A stretch of 60,432 nt of DNA from an uncultured Mucilaginibacter sp. (GCA_903866915.1 CAIPPO010000144.1:1-60432); one strand, 5' to 3'. Positions 9,052 to 16,830 are shown, counted from the stretch's first letter. Made by a program: numbers and translations. Notes: generated from the sequence alone by a model not told the origin.

Positions 9052-9458
9052 TATAATATCTTTAAAAATTGAACGGCTGTTAAAACCGGGATACTTGCTT
9101 GTTTATAGTCTTTTGCGTTTCGTGTAATAATAACTTCGGCTTTGGCACTTACCGCAGCGTAATATTGAACGGCATCTTCAAAATCGCTGAAATTACTTTT
9201 TAATGCCAAGTCGATAATTTCCTCCCCTACTTCAACTATACCTACAATTGATCGGAGTACATTTAATAAAAGCGGCTTCCTTGGCCGGTCAAATCTATCA
9301 AGAAAATAACTAATGTTGACAAAAGCTATGGAAGAAGTGACTGCTTTTATATTGCCTTCGGAACCCAAAGCCAGTAAATTAATGGCGGCCAACTCAAATC
9401 CGGGTCTCTTTAACAGGGCATCCAGGATCACGTCGCTATCAAAGAAAATTGTTCTCAA
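9051..9458 (-). CDS. PIN-domain toxin of a VapBC-like module
   Basis: A 135-residue PIN-domain protein, predicted to be an Mg-dependent ribonuclease. The acidic positions expected for the active site are visible: Asp 7 in FFDSDVILDAL, the Asp-Phe-Glu-Asp-Ala segment around residue 93 and ITRNAKDY near residue 115. It overlaps the DUF6364 antitoxin gene upstream by 4 bases, the usual order for this toxin-antitoxin type, and its own stop overlaps the pheS start by one base. Functionality is likely because no motif is missing. VapC family toxins usually cut initiator tRNA or the sarcin-ricin loop; the target here is unknown. Confidence 0.87.
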   Translation of the reverse strand: MRTIFFDSDVILDALLKRPGFELAAINLLALGSEGNIKAVTSSIAFVNISYFLDRFDRPRKPLLLNVLRSIVGIVEVGEEIIDLALKSNFSDFEDAVQYYAAVSAKAEVIITRNAKDYKQASIPVLTAVQFLKIL

Positions 9459-9715
9459 TACCCGTACTTCTCCTCCAAATGCTTATGATACTCGGCTTTG
9501 TGGTCGAAATCAAGTACCGGATCGCCCGAAATGGTAATGTTAGCTACAAAATCCGACAACTCTTCCAGGCTTTTCACCCTGAAGGGCTCCTTTTCATTTT
9601 CTACAGCTTTTTTATAGAGTGCTTCAGTTACTTTCGAAAGGCTTGCATTTTTCTTTTTCGCAAGCTCTTTGATCTGTCCTATCAAAGCTGGCTCTATATT
9701 TAAAGTCAATTTCAT
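9455..9715 (-). CDS. DUF6364-type antitoxin
   Basis: An 86-residue protein beginning MKLTLNIEPALIGQIKELAKK, a ribbon-helix-helix-like N-terminus typical of DUF6364 antitoxins, with a C-terminal tail that would wrap the PIN toxin (DPVLDFDHKAEYHKHLEEKY). The gene precedes and overlaps the toxin gene by 4 bases. Upstream there is an inverted repeat with arms at 9729-9735 and 9751-9757 overlapping a TAnnTTTG promoter element, as expected for an antitoxin that represses its own operon. The family call is from sequence pattern and gene pairing. Confidence 0.85.
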   Translation of the reverse strand: MKLTLNIEPALIGQIKELAKKKNASLSKVTEALYKKAVENEKEPFRVKSLEELSDFVANITISGDPVLDFDHKAEYHKHLEEKYGY

Positions 9716-9728
9716 TTTAGCCTGTTCT

Positions 9729-9757
9729 TACGTACAAATATATCAAAATCGTACGTA
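9729..9757. promoter_or_regulatory. Probable toxin-antitoxin operator overlapping the promoter
   Basis: Arms TACGTAC (9729-9735) and GTACGTA (9751-9757) form a perfect inverted repeat with a 15-base spacer. On the minus strand the spacer and one arm contain TATATTTG (9735-9742), an exact TAnnTTTG -7 element, 20 bases before the antitoxin start. A bound antitoxin would occlude the promoter. Confidence 0.6.
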
Positions 9758-9777
9758 TAATTATTGCGCTTATTCGG

Positions 9778-10968
9778 TTATTTAATAACCCCCAGCTCCT
9801 TACCCACCTTTGTAAACGCTGCAATGGCTTTATCCAAATGTTCTGTTTCGTGCCCGGCTGATATCTGTACCCTGATCCGGGCTTTACCCTGCGGCACCAC
9901 GGGATGATAAAAACCGATCACATAAATGCCTTCTTCCAGCATCTTTCCGGCAAATTCCTGCGATAGTTTGGCATCATACAACATCACCGGTACTATTGGG
10001 TGCACGCCCGGCCTGATGTCGAAACCTGCCGCTGTCATTTTACTGCGGAAATACAAAGTATTGCGTTCCAGTTTGTCGCGAAGGTCTGTGTTTTCACTAA
10101 GAAGGTTCAATACTGCAATAGATGCGCCTGTGATTGAAGGCGCCAACGTATTACTGAACAAATAAGGCCTTGAGCGTTGGCGCAACATATCGATGATCTC
10201 TTTCCTGCCGGAGGTAAAACCACCCGAGGCACCACCCAATGCCTTACCTAGGGTTCCCGTGATGATATCGATCTTATCCATTACCCCATGGTGCTCATGC
10301 GTTCCGCGACCTGTTTTGCCCAGAAAACCTGAACAGTGACTTTCGTCGATCATCACCAGGGAATTGTATTTCTCGGCCAAAGCACATATTTTATCCAATT
10401 GCGCAATAGTACCATCCATGCTGAAGGCACCATCAGTTACAATAATTCGGTGACGACATTCCTGCGTAAGCTTTAGCTTCTCTTCAAGGTCGGCCATATC
10501 GTCGTGTTTATAACGTTGACGTTGGGCTTTGCACAAACGTACTCCATCAATAATTGAAGCGTGATTGAGTTCGTCAGAAATAATGGCATCCTGTTCGTTG
10601 AAAAGCGGCTCAAAAACTCCGCCATTAGCATCAAAAGCCGCCGCGTACAAAATAGTATCTTCTGTACCCAAAAACTCGGATAGCTTAGCTTCGAGTTGTT
10701 TATGAATATCTTGAGTTCCGCAAATAAAGCGGACAGAAGACATGCCATAACCATGCGTATCGAGGGTGTCCTTTGCAGCAGCAATTACCCTGGGGTGACT
10801 GGATAGACCAAGATAATTATTGGCACAAAAATTAATTACGTGGCTACCGCCCTGTACAGTAATATCTGCACTTTGTGGCGAGGTAATTATACGTTCCCGT
10901 TTGAACAGCCCTGCTTCCGCAATGGCAGCAAGTTCCTGTTCCAGGACTGGTTTTAATGTGTTGTACAT
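9778..10968 (-). CDS. kbl: Glycine C-acetyltransferase (2-amino-3-ketobutyrate CoA ligase)
   Basis: A PLP-dependent alpha-oxoamine synthase of 396 residues, the normal Kbl length, which converts 2-amino-3-ketobutyrate plus CoA to glycine and acetyl-CoA in threonine breakdown. The cofactor lysine lies in [17 protein letters not shown] near residue 240, preceded by [13 protein letters not shown]. The N-terminal [15 protein letters not shown] is characteristic of the family. The usual partner, threonine dehydrogenase, is not in the window. An exact TAnnTTTG element lies 22 bases upstream, indicating its own promoter. Distinguishing Kbl from serine palmitoyltransferase or AONS rests on overall similarity and is fairly secure. 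Confidence 0.93.
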   Translation of the reverse strand: MYNTLKPVLEQELAAIAEAGLFKRERIITSPQSADITVQGGSHVINFCANNYLGLSSHPRVIAAAKDTLDTHGYGMSSVRFICGTQDIHKQLEAKLSEFLGTEDTILYAAAFDANGGVFEPLFNEQDAIISDELNHASIIDGVRLCKAQRQRYKHDDMADLEEKLKLTQECRHRIIVTDGAFSMDGTIAQLDKICALAEKYNSLVMIDESHCSGFLGKTGRGTHEHHGVMDKIDIITGTLGKALGGASGGFTSGRKEIIDMLRQRSRPYLFSNTLAPSITGASIAVLNLLSENTDLRDKLERNTLYFRSKMTAAGFDIRPGVHPIVPVMLYDAKLSQEFAGKMLEEGIYVIGFYHPVVPQGKARIRVQISAGHETEHLDKAIAAFTKVGKELGVIK

Positions 10969-10989
10969 GGTGTGAGTTTATTGAGCAGG

Positions 10990-10997
10990 CAAAGTTA
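10990..10997 (-). promoter_or_regulatory. Promoter -7 element of kbl
   Basis: Minus-strand TAACTTTG matches TAnnTTTG exactly, 22 bases before the kbl start codon. Confidence 0.5.
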
Positions 10998-11123
10998 GGG
11001 AATTTGGTTGTGATTGGTTGGGATTGGTTGTATTTGTTGAAGCTCTAATACTCATTGAATTGATTTTATTGGATGCACTACCGAGGCATAGGGTTGGCGA
11101 TAGCTTATCGATCACCCTTCCCC

Positions 11124-11471
11124 TTAACCTTTAAGACCCCTTCCCTTTCTGCTGAGTAAATTTCCGACGAACCCACCCACTATACCTGCCATGCCTCCGA
11201 TAAGGCTAAAGGCAAGTACAAAACCCATAAACAATAAAATGCTTTTGGTATCGGTGGCACCGCGGTAAACCGAGGGCATATAAAACGTAAAAATAACGTA
11301 GCCAAAAATCGCACCATTTATGATAGCCTTACGACGATCAAGGGCAATGTAACCCACACAAAGTGTTGAAAGCATCCAGGGAACCGTTGTGTACCAGCCG
11401 ACAACAAAACGGCTTGAAACAAAGCCAAGCACAGCGGCGACAAGAATAAGCAGCACTTTATTAGTTGACAT
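11124..11471 (-). CDS. Small membrane protein of unknown function
   Basis: About 115 residues from the preferred start MSTNKVLL at 11471, with four hydrophobic segments and a Gly-rich C-terminal segment GGMAGIVGGFVGN, so an inner-membrane protein. A longer frame opens at 11501, but that codon sits inside an exact TAnnTTTG element (11499-11506 on the minus strand), which makes the shorter start more likely. It is divergent from the 11541-12511 operon, and the inverted repeat at 11516-11532 lies between the two, in the promoter region of this gene as well. It may belong to the same small regulon. No family recognised. Confidence 0.7.
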   Translation of the reverse strand: MSTNKVLLILVAAVLGFVSSRFVVGWYTTVPWMLSTLCVGYIALDRRKAIINGAIFGYVIFTFYMPSVYRGATDTKSILLFMGFVLAFSLIGGMAGIVGGFVGNLLSRKGRGLKG

Positions 11472-11498
11472 GATTTTTTTCCAAATTAATTTTGATAT

Positions 11499-11506
11499 CA
11501 AATATA
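11499..11506 (-). promoter_or_regulatory. Promoter -7 element of the 11124-11471 gene
   Basis: Minus-strand TATATTTG matches TAnnTTTG exactly. It lies 27 bases before the proposed start and about 10 bases from the inverted repeat at 11516-11532. Confidence 0.5.
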
Positions 11507-11515
11507 TAATTATTT

Positions 11516-11532
11516 ACTTTGAAAATCAAAGT
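11516..11532. promoter_or_regulatory. Operator candidate, site 1 (ACTTTGA-AAA-TCAAAGT)
   Basis: A perfect 7-3-7 inverted repeat 8 bases before the start of the membrane protein at 11541. A near-match of the -7 consensus (TTACTTTG) is embedded in its left arm. The same element, including a following nCTTTTA, recurs at 12530-12546 before creD. The winged-helix regulator encoded in the same operon is the natural candidate to bind it. Confidence 0.65.
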
Positions 11533-11540
11533 GCTTTTAC

Positions 11541-12209
11541 ATGAAAGAAAAAGAACTCGAAAACGAACTTGCATCCATCCGCAGTATCATGGAACGCTCA
11601 TCGAAATTTATCTCGCTCAGTGGCTTCTCGGGAATTTTAGCGGGGGTTTATGCGCTGATCGGAGCAGGAGCGGCGTATAAAGTAATCAACGATGACCCGG
11701 CATATGCATTGCTTCGTAACTTGCCTGATGCGCTAACGCAAAGTCAAAAATTCGGGCCAGTGGAAATCGAACCTGGCGATTATTCAAACCTCGTTTATAA
11801 ATTAATACTAATAGCTGTTTTGGTGCTTTTTGCTTCAATTTCAACAGCTATAATTCTTAGCATGCGCCAGGCAAAACTAAAAGAAGTTCCTATTTGGGGG
11901 ACTATCAGCCAATCGCTTTTATTTCATATGGCTGTACCACTTTTAGCAGGCGGTTCTCTGGTATTAATTTTTATTTCACATCACCACTATGGCTTTATTT
12001 CAGCTGTTTCACTTATATTTTATGGTATCGCTTTAGTAAGCGCCAGTAATTTTACCTTTGCCGACGTTAAATACCTGGGGCTATTAGAAATATTAATTGG
12101 ACTTATTGCCGCTTGTTTACCCGGCCACGGTTTACTATTTTGGGCCCTTGGTTTTGGTGTGCTGCATATTATATATGGCGCCCGCATTTACTTAAAATAC
12201 GATAAGTGA
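11541..12209 (+). CDS. Membrane protein cotranscribed with a winged-helix regulator
   Basis: A 222-residue protein with a charged N-terminus (MKEKELENELASIRSIMERS) and about six hydrophobic segments, so an inner-membrane protein. I recognise no family with confidence. The stop overlaps the GTG start of the following HTH gene by three bases (GTGA), so the two are translationally coupled. Genes of this layout in Bacteroidota often pair a membrane sensor-like protein with a small DNA-binding partner; that role is inference here. The operator candidate at 11516-11532 lies directly upstream. Confidence 0.75.
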   Translation: MKEKELENELASIRSIMERSSKFISLSGFSGILAGVYALIGAGAAYKVINDDPAYALLRNLPDALTQSQKFGPVEIEPGDYSNLVYKLILIAVLVLFASISTAIILSMRQAKLKEVPIWGTISQSLLFHMAVPLLAGGSLVLIFISHHHYGFISAVSLIFYGIALVSASNFTFADVKYLGLLEILIGLIAACLPGHGLLFWALGFGVLHIIYGARIYLKYDK

Positions 12210-12511
12210 AAATAGCTTTTGATAAACTTGATAAGGCGTTTGAGAACCGGGTTAGGTTGCAGATCATGAGTGTACTATCGGTTAATAGCCGGTACGATTT
12301 CAACTCGCTCAAAGAACTGTTGAACATTACCGATGGTAACCTGGCTTCGCACCTAAAGGGTTTAGAAAAAGAAGAATATATTATGGTGCACAAAAGTTTC
12401 CTTGGTCGAAAACCTAATACCAATTATGAGGCTACCGACAAAGGAAAAAAAGCTTTCAAAGATCACCTCGACACATTGGAACAATTGATCAAACAACAGA
12501 AAATAAATTAA
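12206..12511 (+). CDS. Winged-helix transcriptional regulator (HTH_34-like)
   Basis: A 101-residue single-domain regulator with a GTG start overlapping the upstream stop. The sequence RLQIMSVLSVNSRYDFNSLK followed by LLNITDGNLASHLKGLEKEE forms a typical winged-helix unit of the MarR/PadR-like HTH_34 family, and the wing contains FLGRKPNTNYEATDKG. There is no separate sensing domain. It lies between two copies of the ACTTTG...CAAAGT inverted repeat (11516-11532 and 12530-12546), so it probably controls its own operon and creD. No cysteine or metal-binding cluster is seen, so it is unlikely to be a metal sensor. Confidence 0.85.
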   Translation: MKIAFDKLDKAFENRVRLQIMSVLSVNSRYDFNSLKELLNITDGNLASHLKGLEKEEYIMVHKSFLGRKPNTNYEATDKGKKAFKDHLDTLEQLIKQQKIN

Positions 12512-12529
12512 TATTTTTTTTACACTTAT

Positions 12530-12546
12530 ACTTTGCATTTCAAAGT
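12530..12546. promoter_or_regulatory. Operator candidate, site 2 (ACTTTG-CATTT-CAAAGT)
   Basis: A perfect 6-5-6 inverted repeat 17 bases before creD. It shares its arms, length, flanking TA on the left and CTTTTA on the right with site 1 at 11516-11532. Confidence 0.65.
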
Positions 12547-12563
12547 ACTTTTATTAACACACA

Positions 12564-13919
12564 ATGACAACTAAAGAACAACCACAACAACCGCAGGGCT
12601 TTACGCAATGGCTCAAAGAGTCGGTAACGGTTAAACTCGGCTTTATCGCCGTATTGATCCTGGTATTATTGATCCCCCAGGCCCTTGTCGACGGGCTGAT
12701 CAACGAACGCGCCAGCCGACAGGAAGGCGCCGTTAAACAGGTGTCCGACCAATACTCCGGCGATCAGGTTGTGCAGGGCCCGGTACTGGTGATCCCCTAT
12801 CTCGAGCAAACCACAGAAACCGACGAAAAGGGAAAAAAAAGCACCGGAGAGGTAATTGAAAATCTTTTCATTCTGCCAAACGAATTACATTTTAAAGGCA
12901 ATGTAAATACGGAAGTACTTTACCGGGGCATCTACAAGGTTCCGGTTTATAACAGTCTCCTTAATGTCTCGGGTAATTTTACAAAAGCCGACCTCGGCTC
13001 ACTTTCGGTCGATCCTGGTAAGTTGATGCTCGAAAAGGCCTATCTGCTATTCAGTATCAGTGACCTAAAGGGGCTGCGAACAAATCCGCAAGTAAGCATA
13101 GCCGGTCAGACTTTAGCTGCAACTCCTATCGCCGGAGAGAGCCTTTTTCCTAATGGCTTGCAGGTACCGGTAAACCTTTTTAACAAGTACGACAAACCCA
13201 TTGCCTTTAGCTTTAGCCTCGATCTGAAAGGTAGCCAGGAACTGCGTTTCCTGCACCTGGGCAAAACTACCGATGTGGAGCTAAAGGGCAACTGGCCCGA
13301 TCCAAGTTTCGACGGGCGTTTTCTGCCGGATACACGTGTTGTTAATCACGAAGGCTTTCATGCCAAATGGCGCATGTTGTATTATAACAGGCTATTCCCT
13401 CAGCAATGGGTACACGACCTTAATTTGATCAGCAATTCCAAAAAAATAGATGATGCAATATTCGGGGTAAAACTGATGTTGCCTGTAGATCAATACCAGC
13501 AAATTACACGCACAAGTAAATATGCTATACTTATCATCCTGCTCACTTTTGTATCACTTTTTTTCACCGAAATGATCGGAAAGCAAAAAGTTCACATTTT
13601 TAACTACATCCTGATTGGAGCAGCTATGGTTATATATTATACCCTGTTGTTGTCTTTTTCAGAACAAATTGGTTACAGCTGGGCTTACCTGGTCGCCTCT
13701 ACTGCTACGGTGATGCTTATTGCTGTGTTCCTGGCCTCAGTACTCAAAAACCGAAAGGCGGCAAGCATATTTGCCTTTATACTTAGTATTTTCTACGCGT
13801 TTATATATGTTATTATCCAGCTGGAAGACCTTGCTTTGCTTATCGGAAGTATTGCACTATTTGTTATCACCGCAGCGCTAATGTATTCTTCACGAAAAAT
13901 CAATTGGGATAACCGCTAA
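12564..13919 (+). CDS. creD: CreD family inner membrane protein
   Basis: A 451-residue protein of the CreD family: one N-terminal membrane span (about residues 19-41), a long periplasmic beta-rich region with QGPVLVIPYL and RFLHLGKTTDVELKGNWPDP, then about five membrane spans at the C-terminus ending KINWDNR. In enterics CreD is linked to colicin E2 tolerance and cell envelope integrity under the CreBC system, and in other bacteria to beta-lactam response. Here no CreBC is adjacent; instead a small winged-helix regulator precedes it and an inverted repeat shared with that regulator's operon lies just upstream. Family call strong, physiological role uncertain. Confidence 0.92.
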   Translation: MTTKEQPQQPQGFTQWLKESVTVKLGFIAVLILVLLIPQALVDGLINERASRQEGAVKQVSDQYSGDQVVQGPVLVIPYLEQTTETDEKGKKSTGEVIENLFILPNELHFKGNVNTEVLYRGIYKVPVYNSLLNVSGNFTKADLGSLSVDPGKLMLEKAYLLFSISDLKGLRTNPQVSIAGQTLAATPIAGESLFPNGLQVPVNLFNKYDKPIAFSFSLDLKGSQELRFLHLGKTTDVELKGNWPDPSFDGRFLPDTRVVNHEGFHAKWRMLYYNRLFPQQWVHDLNLISNSKKIDDAIFGVKLMLPVDQYQQITRTSKYAILIILLTFVSLFFTEMIGKQKVHIFNYILIGAAMVIYYTLLLSFSEQIGYSWAYLVASTATVMLIAVFLASVLKNRKAASIFAFILSIFYAFIYVIIQLEDLALLIGSIALFVITAALMYSSRKINWDNR

Positions 13920-13964
13920 ACCTTGTCTATGGGCGGAGCATAGGCTTCGCCCTTAATTATTACA

Positions 13965-14375
13965 ATGAAAAGACAGATTATAAGATACACGCTCAAAATA
14001 TGGTTATGCAGTTCAATTTTATCACCGGGCGTAGCTGCTTTACTTCAGTTTTATAACGACGATGGCGACACTTCAAAACTCGACTGGCTACCCGGATACC
14101 CACTGATATTAACGTTTGAATTGATATTTACAAGCCCGCTATGGGCACTATACTGGGTTTTTACCGAAACAAGCAGTAATTTTTTCAGGGAAGATATTTG
14201 GGTGAGACGGGTCGCCACTGCATCAGGTCTGGCCATTGCTGCCACAATATGCTTACTAGAAGCTAACCCTCAGGGTTCAATGGACGACCTGTTTTTTACA
14301 ATCCCCCTGGGTAACTGCGTCTGTATCGTTGGTGGCTGCTGGTATTTTGATGTAAGCAAACCAGTATATCAATGA
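13965..14375 (+). CDS. Small membrane protein of unknown function
   Basis: 136 residues with about three to four hydrophobic segments (IWLCSSILSPGVAALLQF, LILTFELIFTSPLWALYWVF, ASGLAIAATICLL, FTIPLGNCVCIVGGCWYF). It is 45 bases downstream of creD on the same strand and may be cotranscribed. No family recognised. Its stop codon overlaps an ATG (ATGA) that opens a 24-codon hydrophobic ORF. Confidence 0.6.
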   Translation: MKRQIIRYTLKIWLCSSILSPGVAALLQFYNDDGDTSKLDWLPGYPLILTFELIFTSPLWALYWVFTETSSNFFREDIWVRRVATASGLAIAATICLLEANPQGSMDDLFFTIPLGNCVCIVGGCWYFDVSKPVYQ

Positions 14376-14446
14376 CGATACTTATAGGCTTACTCGCCGC
14401 CAATACCGCGTTGTTGCTGAACCGGCAACAAAACCTGAGTAAATAA
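14372..14446 (+). CDS. Possible 24-residue membrane peptide
   Basis: The ATG overlaps the stop of the preceding gene (ATGA), a coupling typical of real operon genes. The product would be MTILIGLLAANTALL followed by LNRQQNLSK: one hydrophobic helix and a basic tail. It is far below the length at which coding can be judged from sequence alone, so it is only a candidate. Confidence 0.25.
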   Translation: MTILIGLLAANTALLLNRQQNLSK

Positions 14447-14500
14447 ACCCGCTGCTGTTAAGTACTTATCATTTAATTGTTAAAATTTAAAACATTCTAT

Positions 14501-14529
14501 ATACCAATTTGGTATTTAGTATAAATACC
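14501..14529. promoter_or_regulatory. Overlapping inverted repeats upstream of a small ORF
   Basis: ATACCAA-T-TTGGTAT (14501-14515) is a perfect inverted repeat, and GGTATTTA-GTA-TAAATACC (14511-14529) is a second one that shares its left arm with the first. Together they make three alternating half-sites containing GGTAT/ATACC just before the 37-codon ORF at 14563. This looks like an operator for a dimeric repressor that binds more than once. Confidence 0.5.
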
Positions 14530-14562
14530 ATTACTTTAGCTTTTAAACTAAGAAAACATCCT

Positions 14563-14676
14563 ATGAGCCGCGAGTTAATTGAAATCACCGAACAAATAGA
14601 AGAACAGTTTGAGATAGAAGAGATCAACCTCACTGATGATGAATTCTGGCAGTCGGTTTTGAACCTGTTTATATAG
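14563..14676 (+). CDS. Putative 37-residue acidic peptide
   Basis: The short frame encodes MSRELIEITEQIEEQFEIEE followed by INLTDDEFWQSVLNLFI. It is strongly acidic, probably helical, and ends in a hydrophobic segment. The frame is too short to prove coding, but two overlapping perfect inverted repeats sit 34-62 bases upstream, which suggests a regulated transcript. No homologous family recognised. Could be a small regulatory peptide or a remnant of a larger protein. Confidence 0.4.
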   Translation: MSRELIEITEQIEEQFEIEEINLTDDEFWQSVLNLFI

Positions 14677-14679
14677 CAA

Positions 14680-14770
14680 TTGGTCAATGGGTCATTTGCT
14701 TCGCGTTATTTGGCATTAGATTCGACAAATTCTAATGACAGCGCAGCAAATGCCAGCGCAGCAAAATGAC
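14680..14770. repeat. Dispersed intergenic repeat, copy 1 (GTCATTTGCT...AGCAAAATGAC)
   Basis: This stretch carries GGTCATTTGCTTCG on the left and GACAGCGCAGCAAATG plus GCGCAGCAAAATGAC on the right, which are inverted copies and can form a long hairpin. The same words recur at 24127-24247. It separates the small ORF from rlmD and encodes nothing visible. Confidence 0.65.
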
Positions 14771-14779
14771 TAAAAACCG

Positions 14780-14787
14780 TACCTTTG
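14780..14787 (+). promoter_or_regulatory. Promoter -7 element of rlmD
   Basis: TACCTTTG matches TAnnTTTG exactly and ends 7 bases before the rlmD start codon, so the message would be nearly leaderless. Confidence 0.5.
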
Positions 14788-14794
14788 CTGCCGC

Positions 14795-16246
14795 ATGAAA
14801 AAGAAGGCGCCGATTGATCTCCTGTTCGAGAATGTAAGCATTATTGATATCGCCGAAGAAGGCAAGGGCGTGGGTAAAACCAACGAGCTTGTTTTGTTTG
14901 TCGAAAAAGCCGTACCGGGTGATATTGCTGATGTGAGGGTTTACCGGAAAAAGAAAAACTTTGCTGAGGGAAAGATCGCTGAGTTAAAAAAGGCATCGGA
15001 GTATCGAGCCAGTCCGTTCTGTGAGCATTTTGGCACCTGTGGCGGCTGCAAGTGGCAGCACATGAGTTATGATGCACAATTACTGTTTAAACAAAAAACA
15101 GTTGAAGGTGCGTTTACACACCTGGCTAAAATAGATGTGAGCGGCATATTACCTATCCTGCCATCTGCTGCCGACCGTTATTACCGCAATAAACTTGAAT
15201 ATACCTTCTCTAACAAACGCTGGCTGAATGACGGCGAGAATCGTACTGAAGATACCCCCAATATGGATGCCCTGGGTTTTCATATTCCAGGCAGGTTTGA
15301 TAAGATACTGGATGTAGATCATTGTTATTTGCAGGCAGATCCCTCCAATGAATTGCGCAACAGCATCCGCGACTTCGCTAAGCAACAGGGCATAAGTTTT
15401 TATAACTTAAAACAACACGAAGGGGCATTGCGCAACCTTATTATCCGCACTTCCTCAACCGGCGAGCTCATGGTGATCGTTGTTTTTGCCTATGCTTCGG
15501 AAGAAGAAGTGAACAGCCTGATGAATTTCATCGGCCAAACCTTTCCGCAGATCACATCGCTGCTTTATATCCTCAACCAAAAGAAAAATGATACTATTTT
15601 TGATCAGGAAGTGATTGCCTGGCGGGGACCGGAATATATTTATGAAGAAATGGTGGACGGCAATGGCAAAACGATCCGCTTCCGTATCGGGCCAAAATCG
15701 TTCTATCAAACCAACTCAATCCAGGCAGCAAAACTTTATGAAGTTGCCCGCGATTTTGCCGGGTTTAAAGGCGATGAGCTAGTGTACGATCTTTATACCG
15801 GAGCAGGTACAATCGCAAATTTTATCGCCGGACAGGTGAATGAAGTGATCGGGGTGGAGTATGTACCTTCGGCGATAGAAGATGCAAAGATCAACTCTGA
15901 GATCAATAGCATCAGCAATACTAAATTCTACGCTGGCGATATGAAAGACGTATTGAACGTGGAATTCGTAAATACCCATGGTAAACCGGATGTGATCATC
16001 AGCGACCCGCCGCGGGCAGGCATGCACCCGGACGTGGTTGCCCGCCTGCTGGAAATTGAAGCTGAAAGGATAGTTTATGTAAGCTGCAACCCTGCCACAC
16101 AAGCTCGCGATCTGGCATCACTCAAAGAAAAATACGAAGTAATTAAAATACGACCGGTTGATATGTTCCCGCATACCCAGCACGTAGAAAACGTAGTACT
16201 ACTTGGGCTGAGCTCAAAGCGCGACGGGTTGGCGATAATTAATTGA
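14795..16246 (+). CDS. rlmD: 23S rRNA (uracil-C5)-methyltransferase RlmD family
   Basis: A 483-residue SAM-dependent RNA methyltransferase of the TrmA/RlmD/RlmCD family that makes 5-methyluridine in 23S rRNA. It has an N-terminal TRAM domain (about residues 8-65), the iron-sulfur cysteines in FCEHFGTCGGCKWQH (about 76-90), the SAM motif VYDLYTGAGTIANFIAG, the DPPRAGMHPDV loop and the catalytic Cys in VYVSCNPATQARD. Length and domain order are complete. Bacteroidota usually have one or two such proteins, so whether it methylates U1939 alone or also U747 is not decided by sequence. Confidence 0.93.
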   Translation: MKKKAPIDLLFENVSIIDIAEEGKGVGKTNELVLFVEKAVPGDIADVRVYRKKKNFAEGKIAELKKASEYRASPFCEHFGTCGGCKWQHMSYDAQLLFKQKTVEGAFTHLAKIDVSGILPILPSAADRYYRNKLEYTFSNKRWLNDGENRTEDTPNMDALGFHIPGRFDKILDVDHCYLQADPSNELRNSIRDFAKQQGISFYNLKQHEGALRNLIIRTSSTGELMVIVVFAYASEEEVNSLMNFIGQTFPQITSLLYILNQKKNDTIFDQEVIAWRGPEYIYEEMVDGNGKTIRFRIGPKSFYQTNSIQAAKLYEVARDFAGFKGDELVYDLYTGAGTIANFIAGQVNEVIGVEYVPSAIEDAKINSEINSISNTKFYAGDMKDVLNVEFVNTHGKPDVIISDPPRAGMHPDVVARLLEIEAERIVYVSCNPATQARDLASLKEKYEVIKIRPVDMFPHTQHVENVVLLGLSSKRDGLAIIN

Positions 16247-16286
16247 TATGGCCCGGCGCCATGCGCCCGGCAACAAGCACAATACA

Positions 16287-16682
16287 ATGGATCCCGAAGA
16301 ATTATTAAATGAAAACACCGGCGAAGAGCAAAAAAAAGAGAGTCCGCTGGTTAGTTTAGAAAATGATCTCAAGTTATACAGTGAGTCGATACATGAAGTA
16401 GCTATTGAGATCATGGTTGAAGGCCTTTCCCTGTACCCTATTTTTGTGGCACACCAGCATGAAGTAAAGTTGGGCGAAATGATACTCGACCGGCACGACT
16501 TGAATACTGAGTGGACCATTCAGGCATCTACGCTAGAGGAATTCATCGAACGCGGCATCATAAAAAAGGAATTAAAAGAGCGCTTCATCAAAACTTACAA
16601 AACCCCGCACGATTTTATGTGCATGTTCGTCATTGTGCCGGAAGGTGCCAATTTTGTTTATTACCCTTACCCGAAGGATTGA
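16287..16682 (+). CDS. Conserved hypothetical cytoplasmic protein
   Basis: About 131 residues from the preferred start MDPEELLNENTGEE at 16287; the frame is open back to 16248, but that leader (MARRHAPGNKHN) looks like non-coding sequence. The protein is acidic and soluble, with an alpha/beta pattern and a C-terminal segment CMFVIVPEGANFVYYPYP. No signal peptide or known motif. It follows rlmD closely and may be cotranscribed. I do not recognise the family; small proteins of this type are widespread in Sphingobacteria. Confidence 0.72.
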   Translation: MDPEELLNENTGEEQKKESPLVSLENDLKLYSESIHEVAIEIMVEGLSLYPIFVAHQHEVKLGEMILDRHDLNTEWTIQASTLEEFIERGIIKKELKERFIKTYKTPHDFMCMFVIVPEGANFVYYPYPKD

Positions 16683-16720
16683 TATTTTTTGTTGAACGTT
16701 ATTTTTTGTTGATACGCTGT

Positions 16721-16736
16721 CCCGATAGCTATCGGG
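16721..16736. repeat. CCCGATAGCTATCGGG palindrome
   Basis: A perfect 16-base palindrome. A degenerate second copy, CCCGGTAGCTAACGGG, lies at 16793-16808, and further versions occur at 54159-54173 and 54315-54330, always between genes. It behaves like a REP-type element. Confidence 0.7.
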
Positions 16737-16792
16737 ATGTTGGAAGGTTGAAACTTACCTGTATATTTACTAATCAAAAACACTACAACTAT

Positions 16793-16808
16793 CCCGGTAG
16801 CTAACGGG
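16793..16808. repeat. Degenerate copy of the CCCGATAGCTATCGGG palindrome
   Basis: CCCGGTAGCTAACGGG differs from the perfect palindrome at 16721 at two positions and lies just before the phosphoribosyltransferase gene. Confidence 0.6.
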
Positions 16809-16830
16809 ACAACTAATACAACCATTTGCC

